Source: Ignavibacteriales bacterium
Lineage (GTDB): Bacteria; Bacteroidota; Ignavibacteria; Ignavibacteriales; Ignavibacteriaceae
Assembly: GCA_016709765.1 (NCBI GenBank)
Contig: JADJMD010000014.1
Span: forward strand, 248,001-312,000
DNA: 64,000 bases
Direction: 5' to 3'
How positions within the stretch are numbered: position 1 is the first letter of the stretch; every line of letters begins with the position of its first letter. The translations under genes were made by a program, and so were the position numbers. This document shows, one piece after another, positions 9,655 through 20,400 of the stretch. The notes beneath the pieces were generated by a model, which saw only the letters and a list, made by a program, of their open reading frames with translations, did no database searches and was not told the DNA's origin.

Positions 9655-11778
9655 TTATCGTTTTGATTTAATAATCTTATAAGAAAAAGGTTTTAAAGTT
9701 TCGTTTTTAGAATTTACCTTAAATATCTTAGACTGATTATGATAATTTATTAAAAACATATATGAATGCTTTTTACCTTTTCTTATAACATACTGAATGT
9801 CAGGATCAGATACATTGGCTTGTCTTTTTATTTTATCAAGTGATACAATTTTTTCGTATAAGTGTAAATGTTCATTGCTTGAATATCCAAAGGTAAATCC
9901 CAGTGATGTTAATAATCCTTTCCCGATTTTTTTTCTTATACCACAAACATCGCCGGAATTAGTTTTAGAAACTATCTCAGCATTAGTTGACTTATATATT
10001 TGTTTCTCTTTAAAAACAGTAAATATATCTTTGATCCCAAACGCCTCAACCTTATTCAAACTTACTGATCTATCAATTTCTATATTCAATTCATCTTGCA
10101 ATACATTACAAGGATTGAGATACAAATCCAGAGTTGGAATAACTGGATAAATGATCAGATGTCCGCCTTGTTTAACAAAAGCGGCTAACAAACCTTGTGT
10201 GGTAGCATCCATAAATTCAGTAGCCGTAACCCACAGTTGTTTATATTTTAAAAGTACTTCGACAGATACGTTTTCTAAATCTTTTATATCATAATTAAAA
10301 TTGAGTGTTTGTAAGCTTCTGAGCAAACCATTAAAAAATATTTCTTCACGAACAAACCGCGGATCGAGTAAAAGCCCAAGTTTTTCTACGTCAAGTTTTT
10401 TTTCCTTAAGCATTTGAGAAGTAGTAAGCTCAGTATAAAAATATGGTTTGTAAAGTCCCACACATATTTGAGATGAAGTTTTACTTAATAACAAATCCTC
10501 TTTTTCTTTATTGATAAATAGATCCACTTTTTTGACTGCATCATATAACTTTGATTTAATACCATTTGCAATTAAAGGAGTTTGATAATAAAAGGTTTTG
10601 CCATAAAACCCTTTTTGATCATAATTTATACCTTGAGAAAACATATAATAATTAAAGCTTTTTAATCCATGAGCAAGTGAGGCATAATAAAATGTTTCTA
10701 AATCATTGGCATCACTTTTAACATGGTGTTCACGAGTGCCAGCTTGAAATTCAGCAGCCCAAACAGGTCCATAAGGCTGCATTGCCTCCAGAATCTTATT
10801 GCAAGCTAAATCTGAATGCGCATTTCTGAATGAAACAAACTCAGGTATATGATCTAATCCAAAAACTATATCTTTTCGAGTTCTCAGTATTTCTTCATAT
10901 GTACTGATGAGCATGGGTAATTCTGCAGCACTTCCATAAATCCAGCCAGGAATATTATGCGTAAGTTGTAGATTAAAATTAAAACTTCTGATTTTGTTGA
11001 TTAGAGTATCAAGATATAATGCATAGTAATGCCGATAGAATAAATGAAAATCATAATAAGCACAGTAGTCTTGTTTGTTTTCGATTTTGCCAACAGGCGC
11101 TGAAATATTTTCAAATGACGAGTAATTTTTTCCATAAATAGCATTAAGTTTTTCTATCGATTTGTATTTATCTACTAAAAACTCTTTATATAATTTTATG
11201 ACTATCGGATTGTAATCGATCTTACCATATAACCACTGAAAGACTCCAACTTCATTGCACACCTGCATCATAATAATTGGACCACCATTACTTTCCTGAT
11301 ATTTTGCAACTATTGGCATTACCTTATCATACCAAAGAAAACTGTAATGTAGATATTCCTCAGACAAATAAGACATCAAATCTGGGGAGATGATATTTCC
11401 ATATTCATCTAATGCGTGAGCACCTTTGTCTACTTTATTTATTAACCATCCGGGCAATCCATGAGCTTCGTACTCTGCAAGAATATAGGGACCTGGTTTT
11501 ACGATTAGATCTAAACCGATTTTTTTACAGAGTTCAATATATTTAATAAGATTTCTTGCTGGATCTGTTTCACCACTAAAGTCAAATTTGTTTTCTTCAT
11601 ATTCATGCCAATCCCAAGGAATGTATGTTGATGTGGTGTTTGCCCCTGATAGCTTAAGTAGTTTTAAATGTTTTTCCCAAAGTCTTGGATCAAGTCTGAA
11701 GTAATGAATTTCTCCTGAGATAACAAAGTGTGGTATTTCATTTTTTACAAAATATCCTTTTTCTGCAATAAAGCTCAT
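9655..11778 (-). CDS. GH35 protein, probable beta-1,2-glucosyltransferase (IALB_1185-like)
   Basis: The 707-aa protein has no signal peptide, so it should be cytosolic. The N-terminal TIM barrel shows GH35 hallmarks: SGEIHYFRLDPRLWEKHLK, WDWHEYEENKFDFSG, GPYILAEYEAHGLP, then GGPIIMMQVCNEVG with acid/base Glu176 and WAAEFQAG with nucleophile Glu343. Most GH35 enzymes are beta-galactosidases, but the neighbours here are beta-1,2-glucanase-like. From memory, I. album IALB_1185 is a GH35 beta-1,2-glucosyltransferase (donor sophorose) with functional Glu102 and Glu343; both positions are Glu here at the same numbers. GGAAAAAT lies upstream of the ATG. Function is a strong inference, not shown by sequence alone. 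Confidence 0.85.
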   Translation of the reverse strand: MSFIAEKGYFVKNEIPHFVISGEIHYFRLDPRLWEKHLKLLKLSGANTTSTYIPWDWHEYEENKFDFSGETDPARNLIKYIELCKKIGLDLIVKPGPYILAEYEAHGLPGWLINKVDKGAHALDEYGNIISPDLMSYLSEEYLHYSFLWYDKVMPIVAKYQESNGGPIIMMQVCNEVGVFQWLYGKIDYNPIVIKLYKEFLVDKYKSIEKLNAIYGKNYSSFENISAPVGKIENKQDYCAYYDFHLFYRHYYALYLDTLINKIRSFNFNLQLTHNIPGWIYGSAAELPMLISTYEEILRTRKDIVFGLDHIPEFVSFRNAHSDLACNKILEAMQPYGPVWAAEFQAGTREHHVKSDANDLETFYYASLAHGLKSFNYYMFSQGINYDQKGFYGKTFYYQTPLIANGIKSKLYDAVKKVDLFINKEKEDLLLSKTSSQICVGLYKPYFYTELTTSQMLKEKKLDVEKLGLLLDPRFVREEIFFNGLLRSLQTLNFNYDIKDLENVSVEVLLKYKQLWVTATEFMDATTQGLLAAFVKQGGHLIIYPVIPTLDLYLNPCNVLQDELNIEIDRSVSLNKVEAFGIKDIFTVFKEKQIYKSTNAEIVSKTNSGDVCGIRKKIGKGLLTSLGFTFGYSSNEHLHLYEKIVSLDKIKRQANVSDPDIQYVIRKGKKHSYMFLINYHNQSKIFKVNSKNETLKPFSYKIIKSKR

Positions 11779-11801
11779 TATGATTTTTCCTATTTCTACT
11801 T

Positions 11802-14800
11802 TTAGTACTCTACAACAACTTTGGCAGGAAACTCCTGAATAGAAATTTCATTTTCAGTAAAGCTTTGTATTTTTTTTCCATTCACAGTTACATTCGTTGG
11901 AAGCTTGGAGCCATTAAAGTTATTAATCTTAATTCCATTCCCTGGAATATTAACATCACCAAAAATTGAAAAAATATATTTCTCATTTTCTTTTATAATT
12001 GAGTATGATAACTCACCATAATATGTTGGAAGATTTTCAATCGACATTCCGGTAGGTGAATCTATCCAATCCTGATAAAGCGCAGATGCTAATACTAAGG
12101 ATTCGTCAGCTTCATTTTCATAAACAAACATTGATCGGATTGCATTTATAAAATCCGAACCAACCCATGTATGAGGCATATCGCCAATAAATTTTGGAGT
12201 TCTATAATCTTTCCACACTACTTCTGCCCAATGATTCCAACCTTTTGGTCGTTGATCATTTAAAAAGAAACTAATTAATTCGTGTGACGTCTCCGGTTGA
12301 TCCAACTGAATGAATGAACCAATTAAACGATTTTCATAAGGAGTATAATTAATCCAATCAATTTTGCCATCTCTTCTGTTTTTAAAAAATTCATAATACT
12401 TATTAAAAGTATTATACACTTGTGGTTTTGGTAAGTTGCTAAACTCATTACAAGGGGTAAGAGCAATTGTTGTTGAAGTAGCATCGAAGTCACCAAGTTC
12501 AACACAACCTGGTATGTAATCTATCTTTCTTGTTTTCATCGCAAGATTGAGTGAGCTATAGAGATTTTTCTTAAAAGTGTCTCTAACTTTTTTAATTCTT
12601 TCATACGATTCTTTTTCTCCTAAAACTCTTTGAATTTCTGTTGCGTCTTTCAATCCTTTCATTGTAAAGAAATCATCCCAATAGGAATGCATTGGCTTTG
12701 CTGAATATCCTTCGTGACTTATAGATTCAGTAACCAAACCATAATAAGCACGCACACTGTCATTTCCATTTTTAAAATGATCTGTCGATTGTTCTGCGAT
12801 TAATGATTCAATATACTTAACAGCTCTTTTTACATTTTCATTTTTTGATCTAAGAAATGTTGTGTCCTTAGTAAAGTTAAAATACTCGCGAATCAGGTAA
12901 ATCAATTCACCGTTACTGTCGTTTTCCGGTACTGGATCCGGACCTCTGGAATCAACTACGCAAGGTACCTTACCATTTTCATATTGATTGGCTGTGTACC
13001 AATTTATAAATTCTTTCACCTCATCAACGATCCCTGATTTTAAAAGTGCCGATGAAGTTAATGCGCCATCTCTTATCCAGCTTCGTTCGTAAGATCTTGA
13101 ACCGGGTTGGATTCCGGACTTATCCCTGTTTATTAAAATATAAGCAAGATTAGATTTGTAGGTATTAACAATTCTATCCGCAGATTCCGGAAGATGAAAT
13201 TTTATATGATTCACTTTTAATTGCCAGAACTCTTTTGTTTCTTCAAGTTTTTGTTCAACTAAATTCTCAGTTAGATTTTCTGTAACAAATTTTTCATCAT
13301 AAAATGGAATTGCTAAATAAATTATTTTTTCTTCGTCAGGTTTTAGATTAAAATCGTATTTCAAAACTCCGTTAGCTAAATTGTCAATCACGGCTATTGA
13401 TTTACTTTCAGGAAATTTATTTTCCCTTAACCTTTCTACAATATTTCCTTCATCAAATGAGCTGGTTCCAAATGAGGTATATTTGGTTATGGGTATTATT
13501 ACTTTATTATCGTTCACATATATTTTGTCATCGTTTTCTTTAATAGAATTTATTTTCCCAACTCCGCCTTGCAGATTTAGAAATTGATAATAAGGATTAA
13601 CTTGAAGAGGACGAATAAGTAAAAACAAATTACCGTTTTGGGGTGAAGGTGAATTATTGGTTATAGTATACTTCAAATAAAGATTCGAACTACGATTTGC
13701 TTCTCCATTTACAAATGCTTGGGTTTCAAGACTAAGCTTGTCGCTATTCCAGGTTACTTTGGGAATTGGAAGATAATTTTCTTCAAGCGATTGATTTGAT
13801 GTAACATTACTCCAATTAATCAATTTATTATCAATTTTGAACATTGGCTCAATTGAAAAACCTCCTTTGTCAACCTCCACCATTCCATCTTCATTAATCA
13901 AAGCCTCTTGAACATCGTTATTAACTCCAACTACTGTCCAATAGGAAGCTTGTTCCAAAAAGGATCTTGGATAATTTCCCTTCTCAGAGTTTTTTGCAGT
14001 ATAAATAAAAAAATCGTTTAGAGTCAATGAATTATTGATGTCTAGAAAACTGACTTCCTTAATACCAAAACTATTTTCTGAAATACTCTTAAGAAGATTG
14101 ATTTTTAAAAATCTTGATTGTGCTTCAGAAATTTTTATAAAGCTTACGTCGCTTAAATTATTATTAACAGAATAAACCTTTTCCCAACTAGTTCCATCAT
14201 CTGAAAGTAATACTTCAAATGAGCGAGCTTGATAATCTTTTAACCAATCAATTTTTAATCCGCCAAATTCTCTTTTTGTTTTAAAGTCAATTGTTACGTA
14301 TTGGTTTTTGATGCCAAAACTGCTCCAGTAAGTAGCTGACGATCCATCAACAATACTATTAGGCATTAAATCAAAAGATTGTGATCTTGCTGTCACTATA
14401 GGTTTGGGGTAGTCATTCGTTTCAGGTGGTAATGGTTCAAACTTTAGATCATCAATCCAAATAGTTCCTTTCCCGCCCACAAAAGAGGCTATTGTAAATT
14501 CTATTCTGTCAATCCTTTTTAATGATTGATCATTTGTAGGTCCCCAGGCAAAGTTAATATGCCTTTTCTTTATTCTAATCTTTTTCCATTCTTTTGGAAA
14601 ATCAAAATTGCGGTTATTAACCCACCAAACATTTTGTCCTGTACTGTCTAAAAATTTTACTTCAAAATTGTTTGCGGGAGATTCAGCTTTAAGGTAAAAA
14701 GTGAATTCATAATTTTCAGGTAAATCAGTGGGAAATAATTTTTGTATACCTCCGTAACCTGTCCCTTTTGTAAAATCATAATCAAATCTTATTGCTTGAT

Positions 14801-14972
14801 CATGTAATCCCTCATCATTAGCTATTGAGAGATTTACTCCATCAGACTTAATAATGCTCCAGTCATTTGTATTATCAAATTCATCAAGTAATTTTATTTG
14901 TGAGATTATAGAATTATTGAAAGATATAATTAGGACTAAAGTATAAAGCAGGCCGATTATTTTTTGTTTCAT
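11802..14972 (-). CDS. Secreted discoidin-domain protein with (alpha/alpha)6 glycosidase-like region
   Basis: The 1,056-aa protein has a signal peptide (about 1-25). A galactose-binding-like beta-sandwich (about 27-185) is followed by an F5/8 type C (discoidin) domain at about 193-308, a long beta-rich region (about 310-600) and a six-hairpin region (about 640-970) with RSYERSWIRDGALTSSALLK and NDSNGELIYLIREYF. That last pattern resembles (alpha/alpha)6 glycosidases such as GH15, GH63 and GH78 relatives, but I cannot place it in a numbered family. No T9SS tail is evident, so it may be periplasmic or released. Located between the GH144-like lipoprotein and GH35 genes, it is a good candidate for an uncharacterised beta-glucan enzyme. 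Confidence 0.75.
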   Translation of the reverse strand: MKQKIIGLLYTLVLIISFNNSIISQIKLLDEFDNTNDWSIIKSDGVNLSIANDEGLHDQAIRFDYDFTKGTGYGGIQKLFPTDLPENYEFTFYLKAESPANNFEVKFLDSTGQNVWWVNNRNFDFPKEWKKIRIKKRHINFAWGPTNDQSLKRIDRIEFTIASFVGGKGTIWIDDLKFEPLPPETNDYPKPIVTARSQSFDLMPNSIVDGSSATYWSSFGIKNQYVTIDFKTKREFGGLKIDWLKDYQARSFEVLLSDDGTSWEKVYSVNNNLSDVSFIKISEAQSRFLKINLLKSISENSFGIKEVSFLDINNSLTLNDFFIYTAKNSEKGNYPRSFLEQASYWTVVGVNNDVQEALINEDGMVEVDKGGFSIEPMFKIDNKLINWSNVTSNQSLEENYLPIPKVTWNSDKLSLETQAFVNGEANRSSNLYLKYTITNNSPSPQNGNLFLLIRPLQVNPYYQFLNLQGGVGKINSIKENDDKIYVNDNKVIIPITKYTSFGTSSFDEGNIVERLRENKFPESKSIAVIDNLANGVLKYDFNLKPDEEKIIYLAIPFYDEKFVTENLTENLVEQKLEETKEFWQLKVNHIKFHLPESADRIVNTYKSNLAYILINRDKSGIQPGSRSYERSWIRDGALTSSALLKSGIVDEVKEFINWYTANQYENGKVPCVVDSRGPDPVPENDSNGELIYLIREYFNFTKDTTFLRSKNENVKRAVKYIESLIAEQSTDHFKNGNDSVRAYYGLVTESISHEGYSAKPMHSYWDDFFTMKGLKDATEIQRVLGEKESYERIKKVRDTFKKNLYSSLNLAMKTRKIDYIPGCVELGDFDATSTTIALTPCNEFSNLPKPQVYNTFNKYYEFFKNRRDGKIDWINYTPYENRLIGSFIQLDQPETSHELISFFLNDQRPKGWNHWAEVVWKDYRTPKFIGDMPHTWVGSDFINAIRSMFVYENEADESLVLASALYQDWIDSPTGMSIENLPTYYGELSYSIIKENEKYIFSIFGDVNIPGNGIKINNFNGSKLPTNVTVNGKKIQSFTENEISIQEFPAKVVVEY

Positions 14973-14984
14973 CAGGTTGTAAAA

Positions 14985-16385
14985 TTATTTTATGTATTCA
15001 AATCCCAGCTTAGTTAATCCTTTTTGAATAATAGGATCTTTCATTACATAATTCCAAACCAAGCCGGTCCTAAAATTCTCAATCATCAGTAACATTGGAC
15101 CTTGGTCAATTCCTATATATTCTTTGTTATACCAATTTAGTGTTGGATTGAACGAATCAACATAACCATATTTTTTCCATAAACCTTCGCTGTATTTTTC
15201 ATTGAAGGATTTGATTGTTGGTAAAACTATTTCAGGTGCAAACACAATGGATGATATAGCAGCATATGGTGCAATTGTTCCATCATCAAAATAATTTAGA
15301 TCAGGTCCGCTTGTTCCTCTGCCTGCATAACCTAAAAATATTCTATCATCAAAATTGTACTTTTCTGTCGGACCATCGCTTGCAGAAATTCCCCAGCATA
15401 AAGAATCATATCCAACCCAATTATGAGGATTATCAATTGCATATAATCTTTGAACTAAAGTTGCTCTTCGTGAATTTTCGAAGTAATCAATTCCCTTTTC
15501 GCTCATATACCTATCAGCTAGACCTCTAAAATCGATAAACACGTGAGAAAACTGATGACCAAATAATGGAGGGAAAACTGCATGTGAAAGACCCGAATAT
15601 GGTGTTCTCCAATCGTAGAAGGCCAACCAGGCATTGTAAGCTTCTTCGATATTACTCATACCAGAGCCTGCAGCTAAAACATATAAGAACAAAGCTTCGT
15701 TGTAACCCACCCAGCCCATATTATGTAATCCTTCATCGGGATCCCATCCCATAGAAATAGAATTAGCATATTTTCCAATCGGGGGCATTTTAAAGAAATC
15801 CCAATCAAGTCTGTCTAGTAATTTTCCTGCTAGTGATCGAATTTCATTTTCAATTTTATTATTCAGATTATAATAATTTCTTGCAAAAATAATTCCCATC
15901 ATTAAAAGCCCGGTATCAATGGAGGAAAGTTCACTACGCCATTCGCGTGTACCGGAATTCATTCCGAGAAAATGATAATAAAAACCTTTATATCCCGTAG
16001 CATTTGTCTCTTTACTTTGTGTAGAGTTCAAAAAGAAATTCAGAGTATTAAGTGTTATTAGTGATGCTTCTTCTCTGTTAACCCAATTCCTCTCAACTCC
16101 CACTGCATAAGATGGAAGAGCAAAGCCAATAGCAGCAATACTTGCTGGAGCCCAGCTAGCATTTCTATCTTTAACTAATCCGTTTTCATGGTTTGATTCA
16201 TTAATAAAATATAGAAAGGTACGGTATTGAATAGAATCCAGAAATTTTATTTCGTTAACAGAGAGAGTAAAATTAATTTTTCCGTTTGATTTAAAAACAA
16301 TCGTCTGGTGTTCCTGTTGAGCATTACAACTTCCAAATATAAAGACAACCATCAATAGAGTTTTTATTTTAATCAATCGTTTCAT
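14985..16385 (-). CDS. GH144-like endo-beta-glucanase, probable lipoprotein
   Basis: I place the start at the ATG at 16385 (466 aa), because GGAAAAG lies just upstream and a natural signal MKRLIKIKTLLMVVFIFGSC follows, with a lipobox-like FGSC. The longer reading from 16418 uses GTG and overlaps the previous gene. The mature part is a PF10091 domain: LDSIQYRTFLYFI, WAPASIAAIGFALPSYAVG, FYYHFLGMNSG, SSIDTGLLMMG, CWGISASDGP, YNKEYIGIDQGPMLLMIENF. This layout is like Bacteroidota GH144 endo-beta-1,2-glucanases. It carries no T9SS tail, so it is probably outer-membrane or periplasmic and may trim fragments made by the surface enzyme at 7736-9619. Confidence 0.86.
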   Translation of the reverse strand: MKRLIKIKTLLMVVFIFGSCNAQQEHQTIVFKSNGKINFTLSVNEIKFLDSIQYRTFLYFINESNHENGLVKDRNASWAPASIAAIGFALPSYAVGVERNWVNREEASLITLNTLNFFLNSTQSKETNATGYKGFYYHFLGMNSGTREWRSELSSIDTGLLMMGIIFARNYYNLNNKIENEIRSLAGKLLDRLDWDFFKMPPIGKYANSISMGWDPDEGLHNMGWVGYNEALFLYVLAAGSGMSNIEEAYNAWLAFYDWRTPYSGLSHAVFPPLFGHQFSHVFIDFRGLADRYMSEKGIDYFENSRRATLVQRLYAIDNPHNWVGYDSLCWGISASDGPTEKYNFDDRIFLGYAGRGTSGPDLNYFDDGTIAPYAAISSIVFAPEIVLPTIKSFNEKYSEGLWKKYGYVDSFNPTLNWYNKEYIGIDQGPMLLMIENFRTGLVWNYVMKDPIIQKGLTKLGFEYIK

Positions 16386-16401
16386 ATACTTTTCCAATAG
16401 C

Positions 16402-17439
16402 TCATCTAAATCCCACACTAAGGGTCAGTCTATGCGTATCTGCTAGTCTGCCATAACCAGCATAAGCATAATCAAATCTGATATTATTAGTTTCATCGTA
16501 GTTTGTCTGCACACCACCGCCAAGCACCAGTCCGCCTTCTGCATCAGGCATAAACAAATTTCTAAACCCAAACCGAATGGAAAACATTTTCAGTAAATTA
16601 AACTCACTCCCAAGATTTATGTACTGGTCATTATCATTTGGATGAACTGCATCAGCAGCAACAAGCAATTTATAGTCATCGCCAAAATCAAACCAGTAAG
16701 AAACACCTGCCCTGAATATTGTTGGTAGATTAAAATAATCTGTTCTCAATTCAGCAGGCAGTTTATCATTATCACCATATTTCTTTGGGTCAAAATCATA
16801 ATTTAGGTAGAGGTCTCTTCCGTCATAAGCAGCGCGAGCACCGAAATTAGAAACACTTGCACCAATTGTTAAACCATCTGGTTCAACTTGATATTGTACA
16901 CCAAAGTTCAACCCAAAAGTTGAAATAGAGCTGTGCCATATTGCCTCGTTGATATAGTTTATTTGAAGACCGACAGAAACTCTGTCTGTTAACATCAAAC
17001 CATATCCTAATCCAAGTGCAAGGTTGTTAACAGTAAAACGCTCTCCGGTTCCTAAAGGATTATCAACAGTTCGTACATCCATTTCACCAGAATTAAGCAG
17101 CGTACCGACTAATGCAAAAGTTCCGACACCTTCCACATTAATACCTGCAGCCATATAATTATACGTTATATCAGCCAACCATTTGTTAAACGTAAATTGG
17201 ATATCGGTACCCTGCAATCTTCCTAAGCTTGCAGGGTTGTAAAATAAGTTGGATATTTCTCCTGATAGTGATGCTCCTGCATTTCCTAATCCAACAACTC
17301 TTGAGCTTGGTTCAATTTTAAGAAATTGTCCAATTGTAGTTCCTGTCTTACTTTGTGCAAAGTTTAGTCCTGCAAAAATAAAAATGAATAGAAAGCAGGA
17401 TATAATATTTAATCTCTTATGTATTATAAATTTTTTCAC
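16402..17439 (-). CDS. PorV/PorQ-family outer-membrane protein (T9SS-associated)
   Basis: The 345-aa protein has a signal peptide (about 1-28) and then the PorV/UPF0164 signature: GQFLKIEPSSRVVGLGNAGASL, here broken over about 37-58, followed by NLFYNPASLGRLQG. Repeated amphipathic strands end in RLTLSVGFR. The start is a GTG at 17439, chosen because AAGGTGG sits five bases before it. PorV proteins shuttle T9SS cargo to the attachment complex on the surface. This copy lies directly after the T9SS-tailed 1,110-aa protein and the TonB receptor, so it may be a dedicated partner of that pair rather than the housekeeping PorV. Confidence 0.82.
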   Translation of the reverse strand: MKKFIIHKRLNIISCFLFIFIFAGLNFAQSKTGTTIGQFLKIEPSSRVVGLGNAGASLSGEISNLFYNPASLGRLQGTDIQFTFNKWLADITYNYMAAGINVEGVGTFALVGTLLNSGEMDVRTVDNPLGTGERFTVNNLALGLGYGLMLTDRVSVGLQINYINEAIWHSSISTFGLNFGVQYQVEPDGLTIGASVSNFGARAAYDGRDLYLNYDFDPKKYGDNDKLPAELRTDYFNLPTIFRAGVSYWFDFGDDYKLLVAADAVHPNDNDQYINLGSEFNLLKMFSIRFGFRNLFMPDAEGGLVLGGGVQTNYDETNNIRFDYAYAGYGRLADTHRLTLSVGFR

Positions 17440-17452
17440 ACAACCACCTTCA

Positions 17453-20400
17453 TCATTTAATTATTGCAAATTTGCCAATGTATGTTCCAACTTCTACTCC
17501 ATCAACATGGTAGATATAAAGTCCAGGGGCTACTTCAAGATTGCTCGAATTTCTCAGATCCCAGGCAATTATTCCTTCATTAATATTTCCATCATGTTTA
17601 AGAGTCTGGACAAGTTCACCGGTAATAGTATAAATTCTAATTGTAGAATTTGTGGGCAGATTTCTAAATTCAATCTTTCTTTCACCTCTACCAGAAACAC
17701 CAAAACGTTGTGGTTCAAAACTTGCAGCCCCCACGTAAGGATTTGGCACGACATAAGGATCACCTTCAAATTGCTGCCTAGCTAAATTAGGGTCTATGCG
17801 TTGTGCTTTTGTGGTAAATCTAAATTCATCCTGACTGGAGTAAGGGAAGATTAATCTCAGCTCATATCTATCACTCATTGTTGGAGCAACAATCGGGTTT
17901 CCGTCAGTTCCGATAGAATCTGTAACAGTTAATCGCCAGGTTGATTTTCTTTGAGTTGGGGCCTCAAAACTTGCTGTTAATATTTCAATATAATCTTCTT
18001 TTGAATCGATTGTTCCAGAACCAACGCTGTTATTATCGTAGAATCTGAACTTTAGTTTTTGATCACCGGAGTCAGTTTTTGCTACTACAGTAAACTTAAC
18101 AAATCTAGCAGGCACACCAGCCGCCGCTAACGATGTATCAATGATCTGGTCGCTAAAAATAACATCAATATTTTCCGGAAATCCTATTCGTCTTAGCCCA
18201 ATAGGAAAAGTTGGTGCATACCTAATACTTAAAGGTATATTTGTTCCACTGGCAGAAATCAATTTTGTATTTGGACTATCAATTTCTGTAACTTCTGAGG
18301 TAAAAATTGTTGGCATAATTCCCGCACCGGAAGGGCCTGAACCTTGCCCCGATAAATCTATGCCTAATTTAAAAAGAGTGTCAGCCATTGTTTCATCAAC
18401 CATATAATATGATTGTGCGCGCACGCTGTCTTCAGGATTTTCAAATTTTATCAAAAATGTATGATTTTCCGAAACAAGTTCGGAGTTTAGAACTGATAAA
18501 TTTACAGTACCACTTCCCCTTCCTTCACTCTGTACAAGATTAAATATCTCTGCATCTAGATAACCCAATGACGGCGGGTTTGGTGTTACTTCCACCGTAT
18601 TTGGGGCAAGTATTATTCCGCCACGCAAAGTTTGGCTTATCGAAATCGCATTTTCTGAAGGATATATTTGAGAAGAATCTACACCTCTGTCATAAGATAC
18701 AACTGCATAGTAATATCTTTGTCCATTGACTACGGTAGTATCTTTAAATGTATGTTTAATACCGGTATCATTGCCAAGGTAATATGCGATGCCATCAACC
18801 GTAGTTGTGGAATAGCCTTGAATATTATTTACTAAATCAAATTGGGCAAGTGGTTTAAGTCCGAATGGTCTACTTCCAGTCCCCGTATAAATAACTCTCG
18901 GATCAAGAAAAGATGGATCTGTACTTCTATAAACTCTATAACCTTCAAAATCATTGTTGTGAGTAATAGGATCATAAGCTTGTTCACCGGCATTATCCCA
19001 ATTTAAAGTTACAAACCCATCCCCTGTAAAAGCATTTACTTTTGGAATCGGTGGGGGAACAGCAAACTGGTAATTTGCTTTATAAATTAGTTGTACAACT
19101 TTTGTAGTTACTCTTAACTCTGAAAGATTTGCACCATAACCTAAAGCCAGACTAAATCTTTCTCGACTTCCTGAGCCCAAATAAAATGGACCTGAAGCGA
19201 AAAGAAAACCAATGTTAAAATCCAATACTAATGGATCGTCTTCGAATGCAGTTTGGGGATCAGAAAATAAATTATATAATCTACTCGGCCATGAATTCGG
19301 ATCATCATAAAAAAGAATATTATCTGTAGGTGCATTTGGATTACTTGCCCCTGCTCTAATTCTATTGAATTTAAATCCTGTTAAACCAATCTGATCGGAT
19401 TCGTCAATATCTACTTTATCAAAATTTTCTTCACCCTCAGTAGGCATGCCATCACCTTCGCCCAAATCATTTGTGCCCCAAATTCCATCAGCTCCTGTAT
19501 CATAATATTGAGCCACCCAATCCATATCTTCATCACCAGTAAACCAGATACCTGCAATATAGGCAGGCAAATTCTCTACAGGACCATAAATCGATTGAAA
19601 TTTACTCAGATTGTAATTTAGTGTAACAAAATTCAATATCGCTTCTTGTCCAACAATTTCCTGTCCTGGTCCGCTGTTTCTTTTCTCATCCGTTATTCCA
19701 TCTTCATCGTTATCAATACCATCTATTGAATTACCAGGCGTCTCCAAATACGAATAACCCAGGTATCCGGTTTTACCAACAAACCCATTTCCATTTTTAT
19801 CCCATGTATAAACTAAGTTTAACGCGGTACTATCAAAATATGCATTATCATCATCCGATTCATAAACTCCATCTACTCCAATTCCTGAACCGCCCACACC
19901 AGAATCCATATATAATCCAAATAATATGTTATTATTATAGGGAGTGGTACTTTCGTTAGTAATATCATAGTGAAAGAAAATAACTAAACCTGCTTGTGGA
20001 TTCGCCCATTGGAAGCCTCTTTGCTCAATGCGCATCCCCAACCCACGTCTTGTCAAGTCTCTGTTGTCAGGATAGTAATTCCATGCATCATAAAAATTAT
20101 CATCATACACAACAAAACTTTCCTGATCAGCCTTTGGTTGTTTACCAAAAAATCCATTCCATGCAGAGTGAAGCGGATCCGAATCACTGCCATTTGGTCC
20201 AAGCCCATCATTTTTCCAGCCTGGGTCATCCGAATCATTTAATTTATCATACCATTCATCAGGCCAAGTTCTTGTATCTGTACTTAAAGCAACAGATCTT
20301 CCTTGATTTATCGATGGCACTGTTTGAAAGTAACCAAAGCGTGGTTCAAAACGCATAATTTTATTTGTTATTGGGCTTTGTGCTTGTCTCTCACGATACC

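Noticed and set aside
9655..11778. Calling the GH35 gene a beta-galactosidase
   Set aside because: The neighbourhood has no galactoside genes, and Glu102 and Glu343 fall at the numbers recalled for a GH35 beta-1,2-glucosyltransferase.
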